Positions 10,641-22,348 of a stretch of 37,500 bases of DNA are shown in pieces. Below the pieces are notes generated by a model that saw nothing but the letters and a program-made list of their open reading frames with translations, did not search any database and was not told the DNA's origin. Each line of letters starts with the position of its first letter. The stretch's first letter is position 1. The DNA lies in contig NW_026970760.1 of assembly GCF_963678635.1 (NCBI RefSeq), positions 1-37,500 on the forward strand, in the 5' to 3' direction. The translations under genes were made by a program, and so were the position numbers. The stretch comes from Symsagittifera roscoffensis (lineage: Eukaryota > Xenacoelomorpha > Acoela > Convolutidae).

Positions 10641-11720
10641 ACTACATATCCCGAAACGCGGTCGGATTGGCTATACCCCCTAGTGAGTATGATGTGAAAA
10701 TTGTTGTAGCAGCAATTAAGACATTCATTAATAACCCGGAAAGGATTGACAATGTCATTCTAAATAATCTGGCCAATCAGAACAAAGCACCATAAGAGCT
10801 GATCAAAAAGCGCGCGAAAAACAAAGGGCTATTGAATGCTGCTTCAAACATTCAATTAGCAATGAAACATTCCAAACATTCTGCAACTGGTCATTACCAA
10901 ACTAACAACACAAATCAGTCTCACTCAAAATCTGCTGTAAACCAGTCAACTTTTTTCCGATCTAAACGATCTCAATATCAAACAAACAGAAAAAATTTTG
11001 TCTATAAAATTTCATTTCAAGAACTTAACAACACAGCGACGAGCCGTAAAGATGCCAAGGGATTTAAAGGAGGATTCATCCCAACGGAGCCTCAATCATC
11101 AGAATCAAGAGGACGAAACAAATCAACGGAAAACTGGCAGGGTTCATCAGTTAGGGAAGATAGCCTTTCGGACCCCAGATGGCATAAAAGACCTACCACC
11201 AAGGGAAAGAAAGGATACTCTAAAGAAAAAAGTACAAAAATCACCACAGCAAGAGCACACCAAACAAACAGCAACGCCCGTACGGGACGCCAGAGAGGTA
11301 CTATCGTCTAAGAAGATTGATATCAGTAAAAAGTCAAATTTCCCGAAGATCACCTTCACAACTACGAATACTTCCGGAAACAGAACGGATCGGATCACTT
11401 CAGGCTACAACATGAAAACGACACCGACCCAAACACAATCAACTACTACAGCAGCAACTACACAAACATTTACATCCGAACCACGAAATACAACAACTTC
11501 TACACAAACACCCGAGAAAAGCACAGTCACGGATATCTGTGTCAGTCGTGTAGACCCGAACATCTGCGTACAAGAAGTACAGACACACAGCATCGAACCA
11601 CCAACAATGGGATCCACGACGTTAGAATCCAGTCACGAAATGATAACTGAAGAACTGGTCGCCACGGTGGAGAAAGCTACAAATACGGTAGAATCTGAGG
11701 AGGACACGCCATTGTTTAGA
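10641..11720 (+). pseudogene. Long low-complexity Pol spacer between RNase H and integrase
   Basis: About 350 codons in two overlapping frames (10832-11311 and 10998 onward) separate RNase H from the integrase zinc finger. It contains no recognised catalytic motif. The second half is rich in Thr, Gln, Ser and Lys, with many TTT/TQT/TST runs from ACA/ACC/ACT codons. Gypsy Pol proteins normally have a short connection here, so the length is notable, although long tethers do occur. It is in frame with the integrase N-terminus from 10998 to 12137. Confidence 0.6.
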
Positions 11721-12910
11721 CAAAGACTACAGCGAGTATTGGGCGTTCGATTCATCGCCGCAGCCACCAAGAAAGATCGAAATCTTCGCCCCCTAATCAA
11801 TTTTGTCAAAAAGAGGGATTGGGAAGCAATCAAGGCTTCCTACGGCCAGTACTGGTATAACATTAGAATTAGACTTCATGTCCGAGAGGATTGCTTACTC
11901 ATAGACAAAAGAATAGTCATCCCTACACAGTTGAGGCAGACAGTGCTCGATAGTCTGCATCTGACACACCCAGGATCGGCAGCGATGCTGGACCTCAGTA
12001 ACCATGTATGGTTTCCTCGCATACATCGTGCAATTGTGCAGATGGCACAAAATTGCAAACACTGCGCCGAGCAAGGTAAAAATTTAAAACCCATCATCGG
12101 GAAAAAACATTCTTTCCAAAAGGAACCAGTAGTTTAACCAAATGAGGAAGTACAATTAGATTTTGCAGAGCCCCTTCCGGATGAACTAAATAGAGACGCA
12201 TATATTCTAGTCGCAATAGATAAGTGGTCAAAATTTCCAACTGCAAAGGTCGTTACAAACACAACAGCGGATATTGCCATTAAGTTTATGCAACGATTCA
12301 TTTCAAATAACGGGGTACCCGAAAGATAAGATGTGATCAAGCACAAACATTTAGAGCTAAAAAATTTCAACTGTTCTGTCATACAAACAAAATTAAGTTA
12401 TTATTTGCACCGGTGGATGATCATAGAGCAATATGGGTAGTTGACAGAATGATACAAACTTTTAAGCGTAGATTAGCGGTCATGAGAATTGACAAAACAA
12501 ATAAACCACACAAACTCGCTTCAGATGTAGCAAAAATTATTAAAACACTCAGAATTACACCGCATAGCGTAACAAAAATTTCACCGATTGAGGCCCACAT
12601 GGGACGTACACCAAAAACACCTTTATCAAACGTAGCAAATAGTAATTCACCTAACAATTTGAATTTTACAAAGCCGCCCCTACCCACTGAAGTAATGCAC
12701 GACTTAGAACGATGGTCGGAAAACGAAGTAAACATCAACAATAGAGATCAAAAAATCCAAATGCCGCGGGACTTGACAAAATTAGACCTAACAACACAAC
12801 AGAAAGACACAGGTGCAAAATCTAAAGCTAAAGAAATAGTCAAGGATAAATTGAACGTAAGGTATAACGGATTACAAACAACGGTAGCCAAAAACACGAA
12901 AAAAGGATAG
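11721..12910 (+). pseudogene. Integrase of the LTR element, frameshifted, catalytic E to D
   Basis: The N-terminal HHCC zinc finger is present (two His in the HLTHPG and NHVWFP area, then CKHC; about 11960-12068). The catalytic core follows. The first Asp is at 12159-12161 (QLDFAEP), beyond a TAA at 12135-12137. The second Asp is at 12335-12337 (RCDQAQTF), after a frameshift near 12328. The position of the catalytic Glu, 35 residues further, is GAC (Asp) at 12443-12445 in the VVDRMIQ box, where families have VVER. A conserved P-H-S, SPIEAHMGR block follows. The frame ends at TAG 12908-12910. The Glu-to-Asp change alone would be expected to cripple DDE chemistry. Confidence 0.9.
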
Positions 12911-14022
12911 ATCAGGTAACACGGAAAACCATAAGAATAGCAACCAAAGTGAAGGACCCGAGAACATTCGAACAGAAATATAAAACCATAGACGGCAAAA
13001 TACTTATGTATTCCCCACACACTGCTTGCGTTCAAACATTCGGAAAACAACCAGGATTACTAAAAAATAGTGTTGTCGCATTTGTACCAAACCCTTTAAT
13101 ATACGGACCATGCAGACCGTCTCGCCTCAGTGATTAAGTTGCCGATAAATCCGCGCGGAGATCAGGAAATTGCCTACGTTTTTTAGACATCGAGAATCCT
13201 ACTGCTCCCCAGCACCCAATGTTCAAAGAAGACGAAAAGACTGGCCTCTCGAAGAAGTTGACACAAAAGGAAAGGATGCTAACACAAGGAAAATCCGATA
13301 GTCCGACAAAACGAAAAGCAAAATCAACAGGGAAACGGACCGGCGGGCGACCAACAAGGAAACTACAAACCAGTGGGATGAGTCTACAAGCAGAAATTCC
13401 GGCCAGGACTTCGCAATCTAACAACAACATACCACAACCAGGAACACCAGACACCGACAATCACGAAGATGACGATAAATCATTGGCCTCATCCGAAGAT
13501 ATTGCACCATCGCCTAAACGGCAAAACAAAAAACAGACTCCTCCAGCGAAGGCAACATAGCCATTGAGAAAATCAACGCGAAACCGCCAATCGGCGCTTT
13601 CACATGCTTTTGTGAACCCGGTACCCATTAACGCAATTGAAGATAAGAACGAAGAAGAGACGAAACAACCAATTAAATTTCAAATTGATTCACCACCGGA
13701 AAAACAAACGGACAATTATCCAAGTTTAAAATCCCTGATACAAGAAATGGGTTTTTCTGAAAAGACCCCTCAAAACAGGGCATGCGTCAAATTCATAGAA
13801 GCAATTAGCCTGAAGAACAAGACAGGCCACACCGAGATAGTCAATCTAACTTCACCGCCAATTGAAGATGAGACAACTGATACAAACAACGAAATTCTAT
13901 TCATCAACACAAAAATTTGCCAAGAAAGCGGGGTGGACCAAAACAAGAAAAATGTTGATGACGAGGAACACGAAAGCCAGGGGGAAGACAATTCCAAGCA
14001 GGCCCTACAAACAAAAAAGTGA
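12911..14022 (+). pseudogene. Pol C-terminal tail of the LTR element, two in-frame stops
   Basis: About 365 codons in one frame (frame of 12949, 13219 and 13564), interrupted only by TAA 13135-13137 and TAG 13558-13560, and ending in TGA 14020-14022. The first part (KYKTIDGKILMYSPHTA, FVPNPLIYGP) looks like a small folded domain. The rest is highly charged and low complexity: a Lys/Arg-rich block, then RKSTRNRQS, then an acidic region. No signal peptide or membrane helix is present, so it is not an envelope gene. It may be an extended integrase tail or a separate third ORF. That only two stops have accumulated in this length suggests it was coding until recently. Confidence 0.65.
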
Positions 14023-14040
14023 TGCCAAAAGAGTCCTATC

Positions 14041-14092
14041 GGGACTATAAAACTCAAACCTATTAGTCCCAAAGGGACTTTAAAACTCAATT
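14041..14092 (+). repeat. 33-bp direct repeat upstream of the polypurine tract
   Basis: GGGACTATAAAACTCAA at 14041 recurs as GGGACTTTAAAACTCAA at 14074, with AGTCC-type sequence before each. It lies between the last stop codon and the polypurine tract of the LTR element. Confidence 0.75.
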
Positions 14093-14123
14093 TAACGAAC
14101 AATAGTTTATAAAATTTTGTTGC

Positions 14124-14133
14124 CAAGGGGGAA
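14124..14133 (+). promoter_or_regulatory. Polypurine tract
   Basis: A purine-only run, AAGGGGGAA, ends at the first base of the 3' LTR, where the plus-strand primer of an LTR element is expected. Confidence 0.8.
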
Positions 14134-14387
14134 TGTCATTCGGTCTGGATCGACAAACTAACCTTATATGTATGTTATTTATATTACTAATAATTTTATG
14201 CTAAACGACTAGACGGCTGGTCACTTGACCTTGATAGACAGAGAGGACGAACTATAATTGAAATAAGAAACAGAGTTGAATTAATGTTATCTGTCAATTA
14301 GTCGTTTTTTATCGCTCCGACTTAGAAATAAGGTTTATTGATCCATTCGGATTCAAGGATTAGAATATCATACCCTCCGGTAAGACA
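14134..14387 (+). repeat. 3' LTR, 254 bp
   Basis: Begins TGTCATTCGG and ends GGTAAGACA, followed by ATTGG at 14388-14392. It has 15 extra bases relative to the 5' LTR. Confidence 0.95.
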
Positions 14388-14392
14388 ATTGG

Positions 14393-17117
14393 TTTAAAAA
14401 ATCCTAAAATGCTTTTAAAAAATAACCAGCCAGCGTTGCACATCCCTATCCTGTCAACAGATTTTTTTTCATATTCAATTTTCCGTTTTTTTACTAAGGC
14501 ATCATTTTGCAGTGCTGACTCAAAGTTACCGGACAAAAAAACTTTCAAAACTTTAAACGCCCTTTTCTTAAATTAGGCTGAAATGGGAAAAAATAATTAG
14601 AACAAACATTGCCTCAAATTTCAGCAGAACTCATTTGATGCATTTTGACTAAAAAATTCTACCCACTCTCATCGCAAAACTGGGTCTTTTTGGCTTTTTA
14701 GTTAATTCGCTCAAACAACTAAATTACGCTCACACTTCCAAAATATTTGATAAGAAAGTTTTTTGAAGCCTTTCAAACATTTCAACATGCTTCTAGAAGG
14801 GTAAAATCTATTGGGCAAAACGTTAAAAATTTGTTTTTAAGCAAAGATTTTGACTAATATATTGTAAAAATGACCTTTTTTGGCTATCAAACAAATCATA
14901 TTCTCCGATGTAGATTTTTGGAGATCTTGTGCCCCCTTAAAATTATAGAGCTGCGTAACAGGCTTGCTGTGATGTTATTTTCTTCTCAATTAACATGTTA
15001 GCTTAAGCGTAATGTTTGGTTAACTAAAAAAAGCCGAAATGGCCCATTTTTTGGGCAGAGTTTGAGTCGCAATTTACGCAAAATAAATTACATCTTATTT
15101 AATCTTGTGAAAGTCTAAGCAACGTTTGTTCCATTCATTTTTTGTGTTAAATCAACTTTGCGACGAATGCATCAGAACTTTCAAATTTTGTTCGTTTTGT
15201 CCGGATAATTTAAATCAGCACTGTAATTCACAGCAAAAAAATCTCCGTTTGTTTGTTCCTTACATTCCCGATATCCAGTTCTACAGCGATTTTTTCTCGG
15301 GTTCTTACACTTTGTATGGCCTATATAATTCGGTTTTGTTGAATAGTTTCAAACTTTTAAAAATTTGAATTAAGAGTTTAAGAGCATCATATTTGTGAAG
15401 ATTGTGATGATGGTACGCAAATCTTGGACGTTTGAAATTGATGTTCGAACCTTCTAGAAACCGTTAGGAATTACTTGGGTGATCGCTGTGGAAATGATTT
15501 TGAAATATTAATCTTGAGTGATTACGACGTACGACGTTGGCATTGCCCTTCCCACTTTCACTAGTGAAACAGAATCGCTACGAGGCCAAACTGTGTATTT
15601 TGTGAAATGTAAGTGGATTCCGCAACCATAACGCTCTCTTTGTTCTTCTTTTTGTTCGCTCTCTTTGATCGTTCCGACAAAATTTTATTATGTTTCAAGA
15701 ATTGTCTCTGGAATCCAGGAACATACAGACACCAAGTGGTGCGTCTATACAGTACACATTTTGGCCTCGAAATGATGCATTTAAGATCTTTTCAGTCTTT
15801 GCGAATACTCATATTCATCTCGTCAAGTCTAATGAATGGTTTCGTCGTGTGCCCTGAGGCGTGTCTACAGCTATTTTTTTATACTTTAACCGGGCTTTCG
15901 ATGGCCGTCAGACCCATTGTCTTATTTGATCGGGATTCCCACGGTTCCCGAGGTTTCCTTTAGCGGTATTCCTAATGTCACGTTTTCTAGCCCAACCGCA
16001 CTCACCCTCAATGTCACATCCGTACGCTGGTTCGGTTGCCCACTGTTTCAGCTTTTCGCCTCCTGTAGTTTTTGAACCTTGGGTTCTCCAGCCGATTTGC
16101 CTTTCCAACCTGATCTGATTGTTATATCAGATTTATGAACAATTTCAACAGAAAATAAGGTGACTGTGGGCTTCGTTTCTCGCACAGCTCTATCTGACAA
16201 TGAATTAAAAATTAGTTTCTGATTTTAGTCCATAATGATTTTTTCCTTAAAAAATCGTATAAAATTTGATTTTGGTTTCAAGGATTTGCGCTATGTGAAA
16301 TCGAAACTACGTCTCCTTATGCGTGGAATCAACACATTATGCTAAACTGAGCTCCGTCTACGAGTGGATGAGAAATCAGGTTATGAATTGCCAAGTTTGA
16401 TTCGTCATCAAGAAGTGCGTAGTCCTGCCTAAATTTCGCCGAGAAAATCTTTCTAAATTCATCTAATGAAAACAAGAGAATTCCGCGAGACAATGCAATC
16501 CTAGTTGCCGTACATCATATGGTACTTGGTGTACAATTACAATGCGCTTAAACTAGTGTACTTTGCATGGACTGACACGCCCTTGTTTATATTCTTAAGT
16601 TTCCTTAAGTACCGATTTTTTTTTATAGATTTAGGTTTTCCAAGTGAACAAGCCGAAAACGTTTCTCTGAAAAATCTAATACATTTGTTGACGCAAGCAT
16701 CTTTTTCCATGTTTCCTAGCCGGCGCGAAAGTCAACTTGCTTTACTCTTTGTACTAAACTCTGAGATCGTTTTTGCTACGCAAATTGACCAGTTGTTTAT
16801 ACGAATGAATGGCATGTAATGCAATGTAGTTTTCAAGTAACTCTCATCAATCCGGCGGTAGTTTTTGATGTTATCTGAAATTTTGGAAGCTTAGTAAGCC
16901 TGTTTACACATATCAGTAAGCACCTGTTCATGTCTCAAATCTGCTTTTGTCGATTCGAATCGTGCCACAAAAAAATGTCTGGCTACCTCTTGCATTTTAA
17001 ACGGCCAGGAAAATGAATACTGCCTTCATGAATACGCATCAAAATTGAGGCATCAAGATGAGGGGATGCCACCAGCCTAATTCATTTTAAAAACTGTGCG
17101 TATATTGCCGAAAGCAA
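14393..17117. other. Gene-free stretch
   Basis: No reading frame here looks protein coding. The longest open frames (15126-15368, 15613-15963, 16505-16819) are Phe/Leu/Ser-rich, as expected from T-rich DNA, and match no family I know. 16805-16870 resembles 5727-5790, so at least part is old repeat. Confidence 0.5.
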
Positions 17118-18208
17118 CCCGCACCGGAGTTCCATGAATCATAATCGATTATTTTGTGAAAATGTTGTCTGAAATGTTGTCATTATAATCCATTATATTC
17201 CATTATTGTGGCAATTTTAGACCAGGTAATCGATTATGTGGTCATTAAAATTGATTTTTTTTGAAAAATAAAAATCCATTATAATCCATTTTAATCCATA
17301 TTTTTCTTCAATATAATCGATTATTTTGTCAAGAAAATCCATTGTAATCCATTTTATTTCGTTAATTAGGCTATTCTATTTTTAGTTCTTTCTATGTCTG
17401 GAAGAAAAAAGCAAGTTTAAAAATGTAAAACTACTAAAGTTAAAATGTAAAAGTTTTCCTAAAAACATGCAGTTAAAGCAAAGAAAAATTTAAGACATAG
17501 AATCAGCATACATTTAAGACGAATCAGAATAACAGGTTAAATGTGTTCAACTTCATGTTCTCCCATTTGTTCATCTGCATGTTCTCCCAAACTTCTCCAG
17601 AATCAGTGACCTCTTCAATCCCCCAAAAAAAGTAGAATTCAAAACTTATGAGTTTAACAAGTCTTCTTTGTTCGCGAAAGCCATTTATCATAACAGCTGC
17701 CAGCCCCGACCATAAAACTCAAGTAATAATTTCTGGAATAACTATGAGTGACCCTTCTGGAAAGGGTCAGTCATAATCAAGAATTAACGTTCACGGTATA
17801 ATCAAGAATTAACGTTGTATAATCAAGAAAAATTCCAGGGTATTATAATTTAAATTACTTTGAAAAAAAGCTTGTCAAAAAAACTTATGAAAATATATTG
17901 ACGAGAATTTAATTTATTCCATACTAAGCAACTGACATTGGTAAGAAATTTGCAATTATAATCGATTATAATCGATTATAATCGATTAAAAATGGATTAT
18001 TTTGCTTTAAAAACAAGTTTCATTTTCTTTCAAAAATAATCGATTATAATCGATTATAATCGATTATATTCGGATTATGTTGCTTAGAAAAATAGTATCA
18101 TTATAATCCATTTTTAATCAATTATAATCGATTATTTTTGTAGTTTTATTGAGACTGTCAACAAAAATCCAATATAATCGATTATCATCCATGAAACTTT
18201 GGTGCGGG
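17118..18208. mobile_element. MITE-like element, TIR family CCCGCAC, copy 2, inverted
   Basis: Left end CCCGCACCGGAGTT and right end (read in reverse) CCCGCACCAAAGTT match over about 32 bp with 5 mismatches. The right end of this copy, read on the minus strand, matches the left end of the copy at 3015-3900 for over 100 bp, including TGTCAGTCTCAA-type sequence. The copies are thus inverted relative to each other. The interior again has many TAATCGATTATAATC repeats, plus a unique 500-bp centre. The flanks are AA on both sides, too short to call a target duplication. Confidence 0.75.
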
Positions 18209-18493
18209 AATGGCCCAATTTTTTAAACTAATATCGAAGATCGTTTAACTGTCGACTTTAGACAGACTCAACATGGCACATCAGGACTTTTTCCATTTTG
18301 TTTTATGATTGCAATGGTCTCAGCGTCGAATTATTCCGGCTAGTCAAACAAAATATCCGGCGAAACATTTTCAAAAGTAAGTTTTTTGGCTCAGTCGAAA
18401 GCTGTCTTAGAGATATAGTGCCATGCATATTGATTGAGGGTGAATTATATGTTTCCATTTAGGCAAACCCTTATCAAGTTACAAACGCAAAGT

Positions 18494-18820
18494 TCAGTTT
18501 CTTCGTTGCATTTTTTTTCCAATTACATCATTTACATTCAGATGTTGTAGAACGCATGACCTCATTTCGTTGCCTCGACATTTGAGCATTATTTTTGCCG
18601 AAGACGTTAATAGCCTACTGATAGCCGCTATTTGAGCTACCCCAATTGCATTGTCCAATTCTGATACAAGTGCTGCCTTCTCCGCGAAATATCTCGACAA
18701 ATAATTTACTAAATCCATGTTTTCAACCACATCACTGGTAAAACATTTAGTCTATTGGTCAAGGCACTTCATAGGGAAGGCAGGGCGTCTATCAAAAACG
18801 GAAGCCCAATACATGTTTCA
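18494..18820 (-). pseudogene. Unrecognised minus-strand coding remnant
   Basis: On the minus strand, 78 codons run from the ATG at 18730 to a stop at 18494. The frame can be followed upstream through one in-frame TAG (near 18757) for another 25 or so codons. The peptide has ordinary globular composition (AEKAALVSELDNAIGVAQIAA and a Cys-containing C-terminus), unlike the T-run translations around it. I recognise no family. It could be the 3' end of the same decayed gene as 19235-20190, but they are not joined by a continuous frame. Confidence 0.3.
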
Positions 18821-19234
18821 TAACTTGTCTGCATTTTTTTCTAATGGTTAAATTGGGCTCGTACCTCACTGTTCTTAGCGTTTTTTCTTTCAAACCGATT
18901 CCTGAATTCTTTTAGAACTTTACTAATGTATTTATATATTAACAGTATTAAATGCTTATTTCTACAATTTTAATTTTTCCATAACTTTTTGGCTGTGCAA
19001 ATAGCAATAACTTGAGAATGAATCACTTCCATCATCTTGATCCTGTTGAAGTAGTGAAATGTATCGTAGAGAAAGAATAGTTGTTTAACTTTAATTGTAA
19101 GCAACTGTAAGGCATCAAATCTAAATGTTACTGCAGCTTTCTGTTTCAGATCGTACCGGACAATAGAGATCGCAAGGTCACAACAGCAGGTCCCCAGACA
19201 GAAAGAAACAAACTTACATAAACTCAAACTGGTC

Positions 19235-20190
19235 CCTATCTCAATACAGACAGCTACCGACTGCGTTAATTTTATATTGTGAGAATTCATGTGTTCCCTG
19301 TACCTGATTGACAACCATCTTCTTGTCATTTTTAGCAATTTGATATACAACTATTGCAGATGAGATTTCTGGCACGGCAATGGTCACTGTGAATTGGTTC
19401 TAGAAGATTGTCTCACAGTTATGGAAGTTATTCCTTGTCTGGGTTTTAGCTACATTAACTATTTCACGCTTTACGTACCCCTTCATCTGGCCCGTGCTGA
19501 TCTGTCATTTTTGATCAAATCCATCCTTCTCAAACTTTGGGAGACCCTCACTGAACCTCTCGTACATCAGCTCAACCCGCTACCCTACTACTGCAAACTT
19601 GAGAGTGTCCGATGGGCTCAGAATTTTCATAAACATCTGTTTCTTTTTTTCCTCATTGGTTTTGAAGGTTTTACTTTTATCAAATAACGTAGATCGCCAA
19701 TCCGTAATTTTCTGTTTGTTGAGGAATGCGTTTGCCAACAACTCTCATAGCTCAGGGGAATCGATATCTAAGATTGATTTTCTTCTACAGTTATCTTTGG
19801 TCTATGTATATTTGGCCTTTCTTGCCCAAGGACAGGAATAATTTCAATTTCAATCTTTTCTTCGCTTTTCCCCTCGTACTTCCCGTCGTCAGTTAGGTCA
19901 ATTTCTTCAACTCCTCATCTGGTCACCACAGCATTAGATCTCGCTTCTCTTTCATTTTTCATTTATCACTGCCTGATCCTCGTTACTCTGGGCTTCCACC
20001 AACTTAGGGTAAACATTCGCTGGAACAGTTTGCTCTTGCAAAAAGTAGTTGATGTCAATCTTTACTTGGTTATTGTCACAATTTTAAATTTCTGCGTTCA
20101 ATCTTTCCAGAGTAAGGGCGACTCCTGAGATGAGCCGGTCTAGAAAACATCTAATTCACGAAAATTCGATGTTTTTTGTAATTGCGCCAT
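19235..20190 (-). pseudogene. Unrecognised decayed minus-strand gene
   Basis: On the minus strand, coding-like sequence can be followed from the ATG at 20190 for about 310 codons. It is broken by several in-frame stops and two or three frameshifts. Recognisable stretches are MAQLQKTSNFRELDVF, a Leu/Ile-rich LISGVALTLERLN, an acidic region around VEEIDLTDDGKYEGKSEE, then DIDSPEL and ANAFLNKQKITDW. A long same-frame section from about 19740 to 19235 has nonsense changes only (at roughly 19577, 19499 and 19401). No family is recognised. Charged, helix-rich composition and a proper Met start argue for a real former gene, possibly from an old virus or transposon. Confidence 0.4.
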
Positions 20191-22348
20191 GATGAAGAAT
20201 GCACATGTACTATCTTGTAGTAACTCAACGTGGTAACCTAGAAGAACAATATAGGCACAAGCCATAAAAATGGCAACTGATAGCATGTACCGCTCACGAT
20301 GTTACCTACGGTTACAAAACATAACATAATTACTTACGTAAAATCGCTAATGATGGTCTAAAACACAACTGAACTGCAAAAAATTAACCAAGTTAGTTGC
20401 TCAGCAGTTAGCGCAGAAAAATCGTAAAAAAATTTCAATTAAGTTTAATCAATTTCAGTATTATTCGATTTATATTCCAAAAATGGTGCACAATTCTTTG
20501 TTTACATTATCCTCTGAGAAAATGCCATTGTCTAAAATCATAATCGGCATTTGCATACTTCTTGAAAATTGATCTATGGACCTGTTGAAAATAAATTTCA
20601 GTTGTCAAAGTTAGTTTAAAAAATCTGGAATTTTTTTTTACTGCGGATAGTGCTGATGTTTCTAAATACGCTCAAACCGACAAAATGTTTAATTCCGAGT
20701 TATAGGAAACTAAAAAAGCTGCACTATCAATTGCTAAGGTAAATACACATATTTGATCTTCAATAGAAAAAAAAATTGTTTAGATCGAAGAAATAAAGCT
20801 ATTGAAATTGTATAAACAACCAAATGTTAAGAGTGAACTCGCGCATCAATTTAGGAAGAGAGATTACTTTTGTTGTAGTTTTCATCGCGCCAAAAATTTG
20901 CTGATTGTTTTAACAAAAATTAGCCAGAAAAGTTTGGTTCAAGAGCAGTCTACGAAGAGACATGCTTCATAAGACGAACTTTCAAGACCCACCAAAAAAC
21001 TCTTGCATCCCCATCTTTTGTTACAGTGGAGCCTCCGACTATTTATTTCCAATTTTAAAACTCATTTTGATAGCTTTTCCATCCAATTGAATGAACAGGA
21101 AAAGCAATCAGTTTTATCGCCCAGTTTTTTATGATTCGCCAGTCAAACCCATTTGGCAAAATTTTTAAAATAATCTAAATAACGAAATCAGTTCCCGATA
21201 GCGATGAAGATTGTCCTCGACGTGACTCGAAAGCCTCGTACTACCATAATATGCCTTGATCAAATAGGTCATACCTATGATGGCCTTAGAAATATCTATT
21301 TTACATTTGAAAAAGAGACACCAAAAATTTGATTCAAACTTGAATATATTTTTTCCAGTGCAACAGAAAAACAGATGAAACACCGAAATCTACAAAATTT
21401 TGGAAATATTTTTTTTCGAGATGAAAACGAATTCTACCACATATTTCCTTGGTAATCAGAAATATGTTCGATGACAGTAAAAAGTAACCAATAATAGCTT
21501 AGAAATTGTTCTACAGGGTTTTTTAAAATTAAGTTTTTTATGAATCATCTCACTTTTCACTAAGTTTTAGGCTATTGAAGATAACTTTTTGCAATTGGCA
21601 GCACAAATTTGCCTAGTTCTGATGATATGTTTTATTAAATCGAATTGTATCTGTACTAAATTTGCGTATAAGTTTGTCCACTAGCGTAGTTCACGATGCC
21701 ATTTTTGTATCGTTGGCTGTGAAAACACAATCTTCTTTTCACAATATTGTGCACCAAATGATATTTTAGTTGCGTCAAAACCTGAAAACTTTTAAAAGAT
21801 GATAACAAAGATAAACGGTTACTGTGCAAGATGCACAGAATGTTTCGACCAGTCTTGAAAAATTACAACAAAATTACTTTTTCAATTAGTGTCGTTTTTT
21901 CGCATCGGTGTGATAAAGGAATCTGAGCGCAAAAAATTAGGCTCAGGCAGTTTTGTCAGTCATGCAAAATATGCTAATGCAAAAACAATTTGAAGACAAA
22001 TAACAAAAAAAAAACAAAAACAAAATAAAAAAAGTTTTAAATAACTTTTCAATTTTTTCCCCAATTTTGTCGAGAAGTTTTTGATTCCTAAGACTTTTCA
22101 AATTTTTTTCCCAAGTTGGTCGATGTAGTTTTTGAGTTTTAAAATGAAGCTAAAAACTAACTCCATTAGAGTAAAACTAGATTTTCAAGTCTTAAATTAA
22201 TCATAAATGTTGAGAAAAAACCTTGGGAATTTTGTAATAATGTAACCGTACCGAGATCTGAAGTGATTTTCATGTCTCAAATGATTTTAATTTTAATTTT
22301 ATTGACTTTCTGTTTCTACAAACTCTCTTTGGCGAAACTAAGCTGTGA
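20191..22348. other. Gene-free AT-rich stretch before the Polinton genes
   Basis: Long A/T runs and no coding-like frame. The 5' terminal inverted repeat of the Polinton should lie somewhere here, but its partner is beyond the right edge of the window, so it cannot be located. An inverted R2 repeat copy sits at 21830-21945. Confidence 0.5.
21830..21945 (-). repeat. Dispersed repeat R2, copy 2, inverted
   Basis: Inverted partner of 5147-5275. It shares CCTTTATCACACC, GAAACATTCTGTGCATCTTG and CACAGTAACCG when read on the minus strand. Confidence 0.6.

Larger units (their letters stand above)
7491..14387 (+). mobile_element. Ty3/gypsy-type LTR retrotransposon, complete but dead
   Basis: A 6.9-kb element bounded by two LTRs that start TGTCAT and end TAAGACA. 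It is flanked by the 5-bp duplication ATTGG at 7486-7490 and 14388-14392. The internal order is gag, protease, reverse transcriptase, RNase H, spacer, integrase; that RT-RH-IN order is the Ty3/gypsy (Metaviridae) arrangement. Each domain is recognisable and each region is interrupted by stops or frameshifts. There is no envelope-like gene with a signal peptide or membrane anchor. The primer-binding site is of the tRNA-Ser type seen in the 17.6/297 group, which fits an invertebrate host. Confidence 0.95.

Noticed and set aside
13138-14022. Envelope gene making the LTR element an errantivirus
   Set aside because: No signal peptide, furin-like site or membrane anchor; the translation is highly charged and hydrophilic.
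15613-15963. 116-codon frame as a membrane protein gene
   Set aside because: Hydrophobicity comes from T-rich DNA; no homology block, no promoter or splice support.
18970-19350. 126-codon minus-strand open frame as an independent gene
   Set aside because: It is not in frame with the better-supported coding remnant upstream; Cys/Leu/Phe-rich random-like composition.
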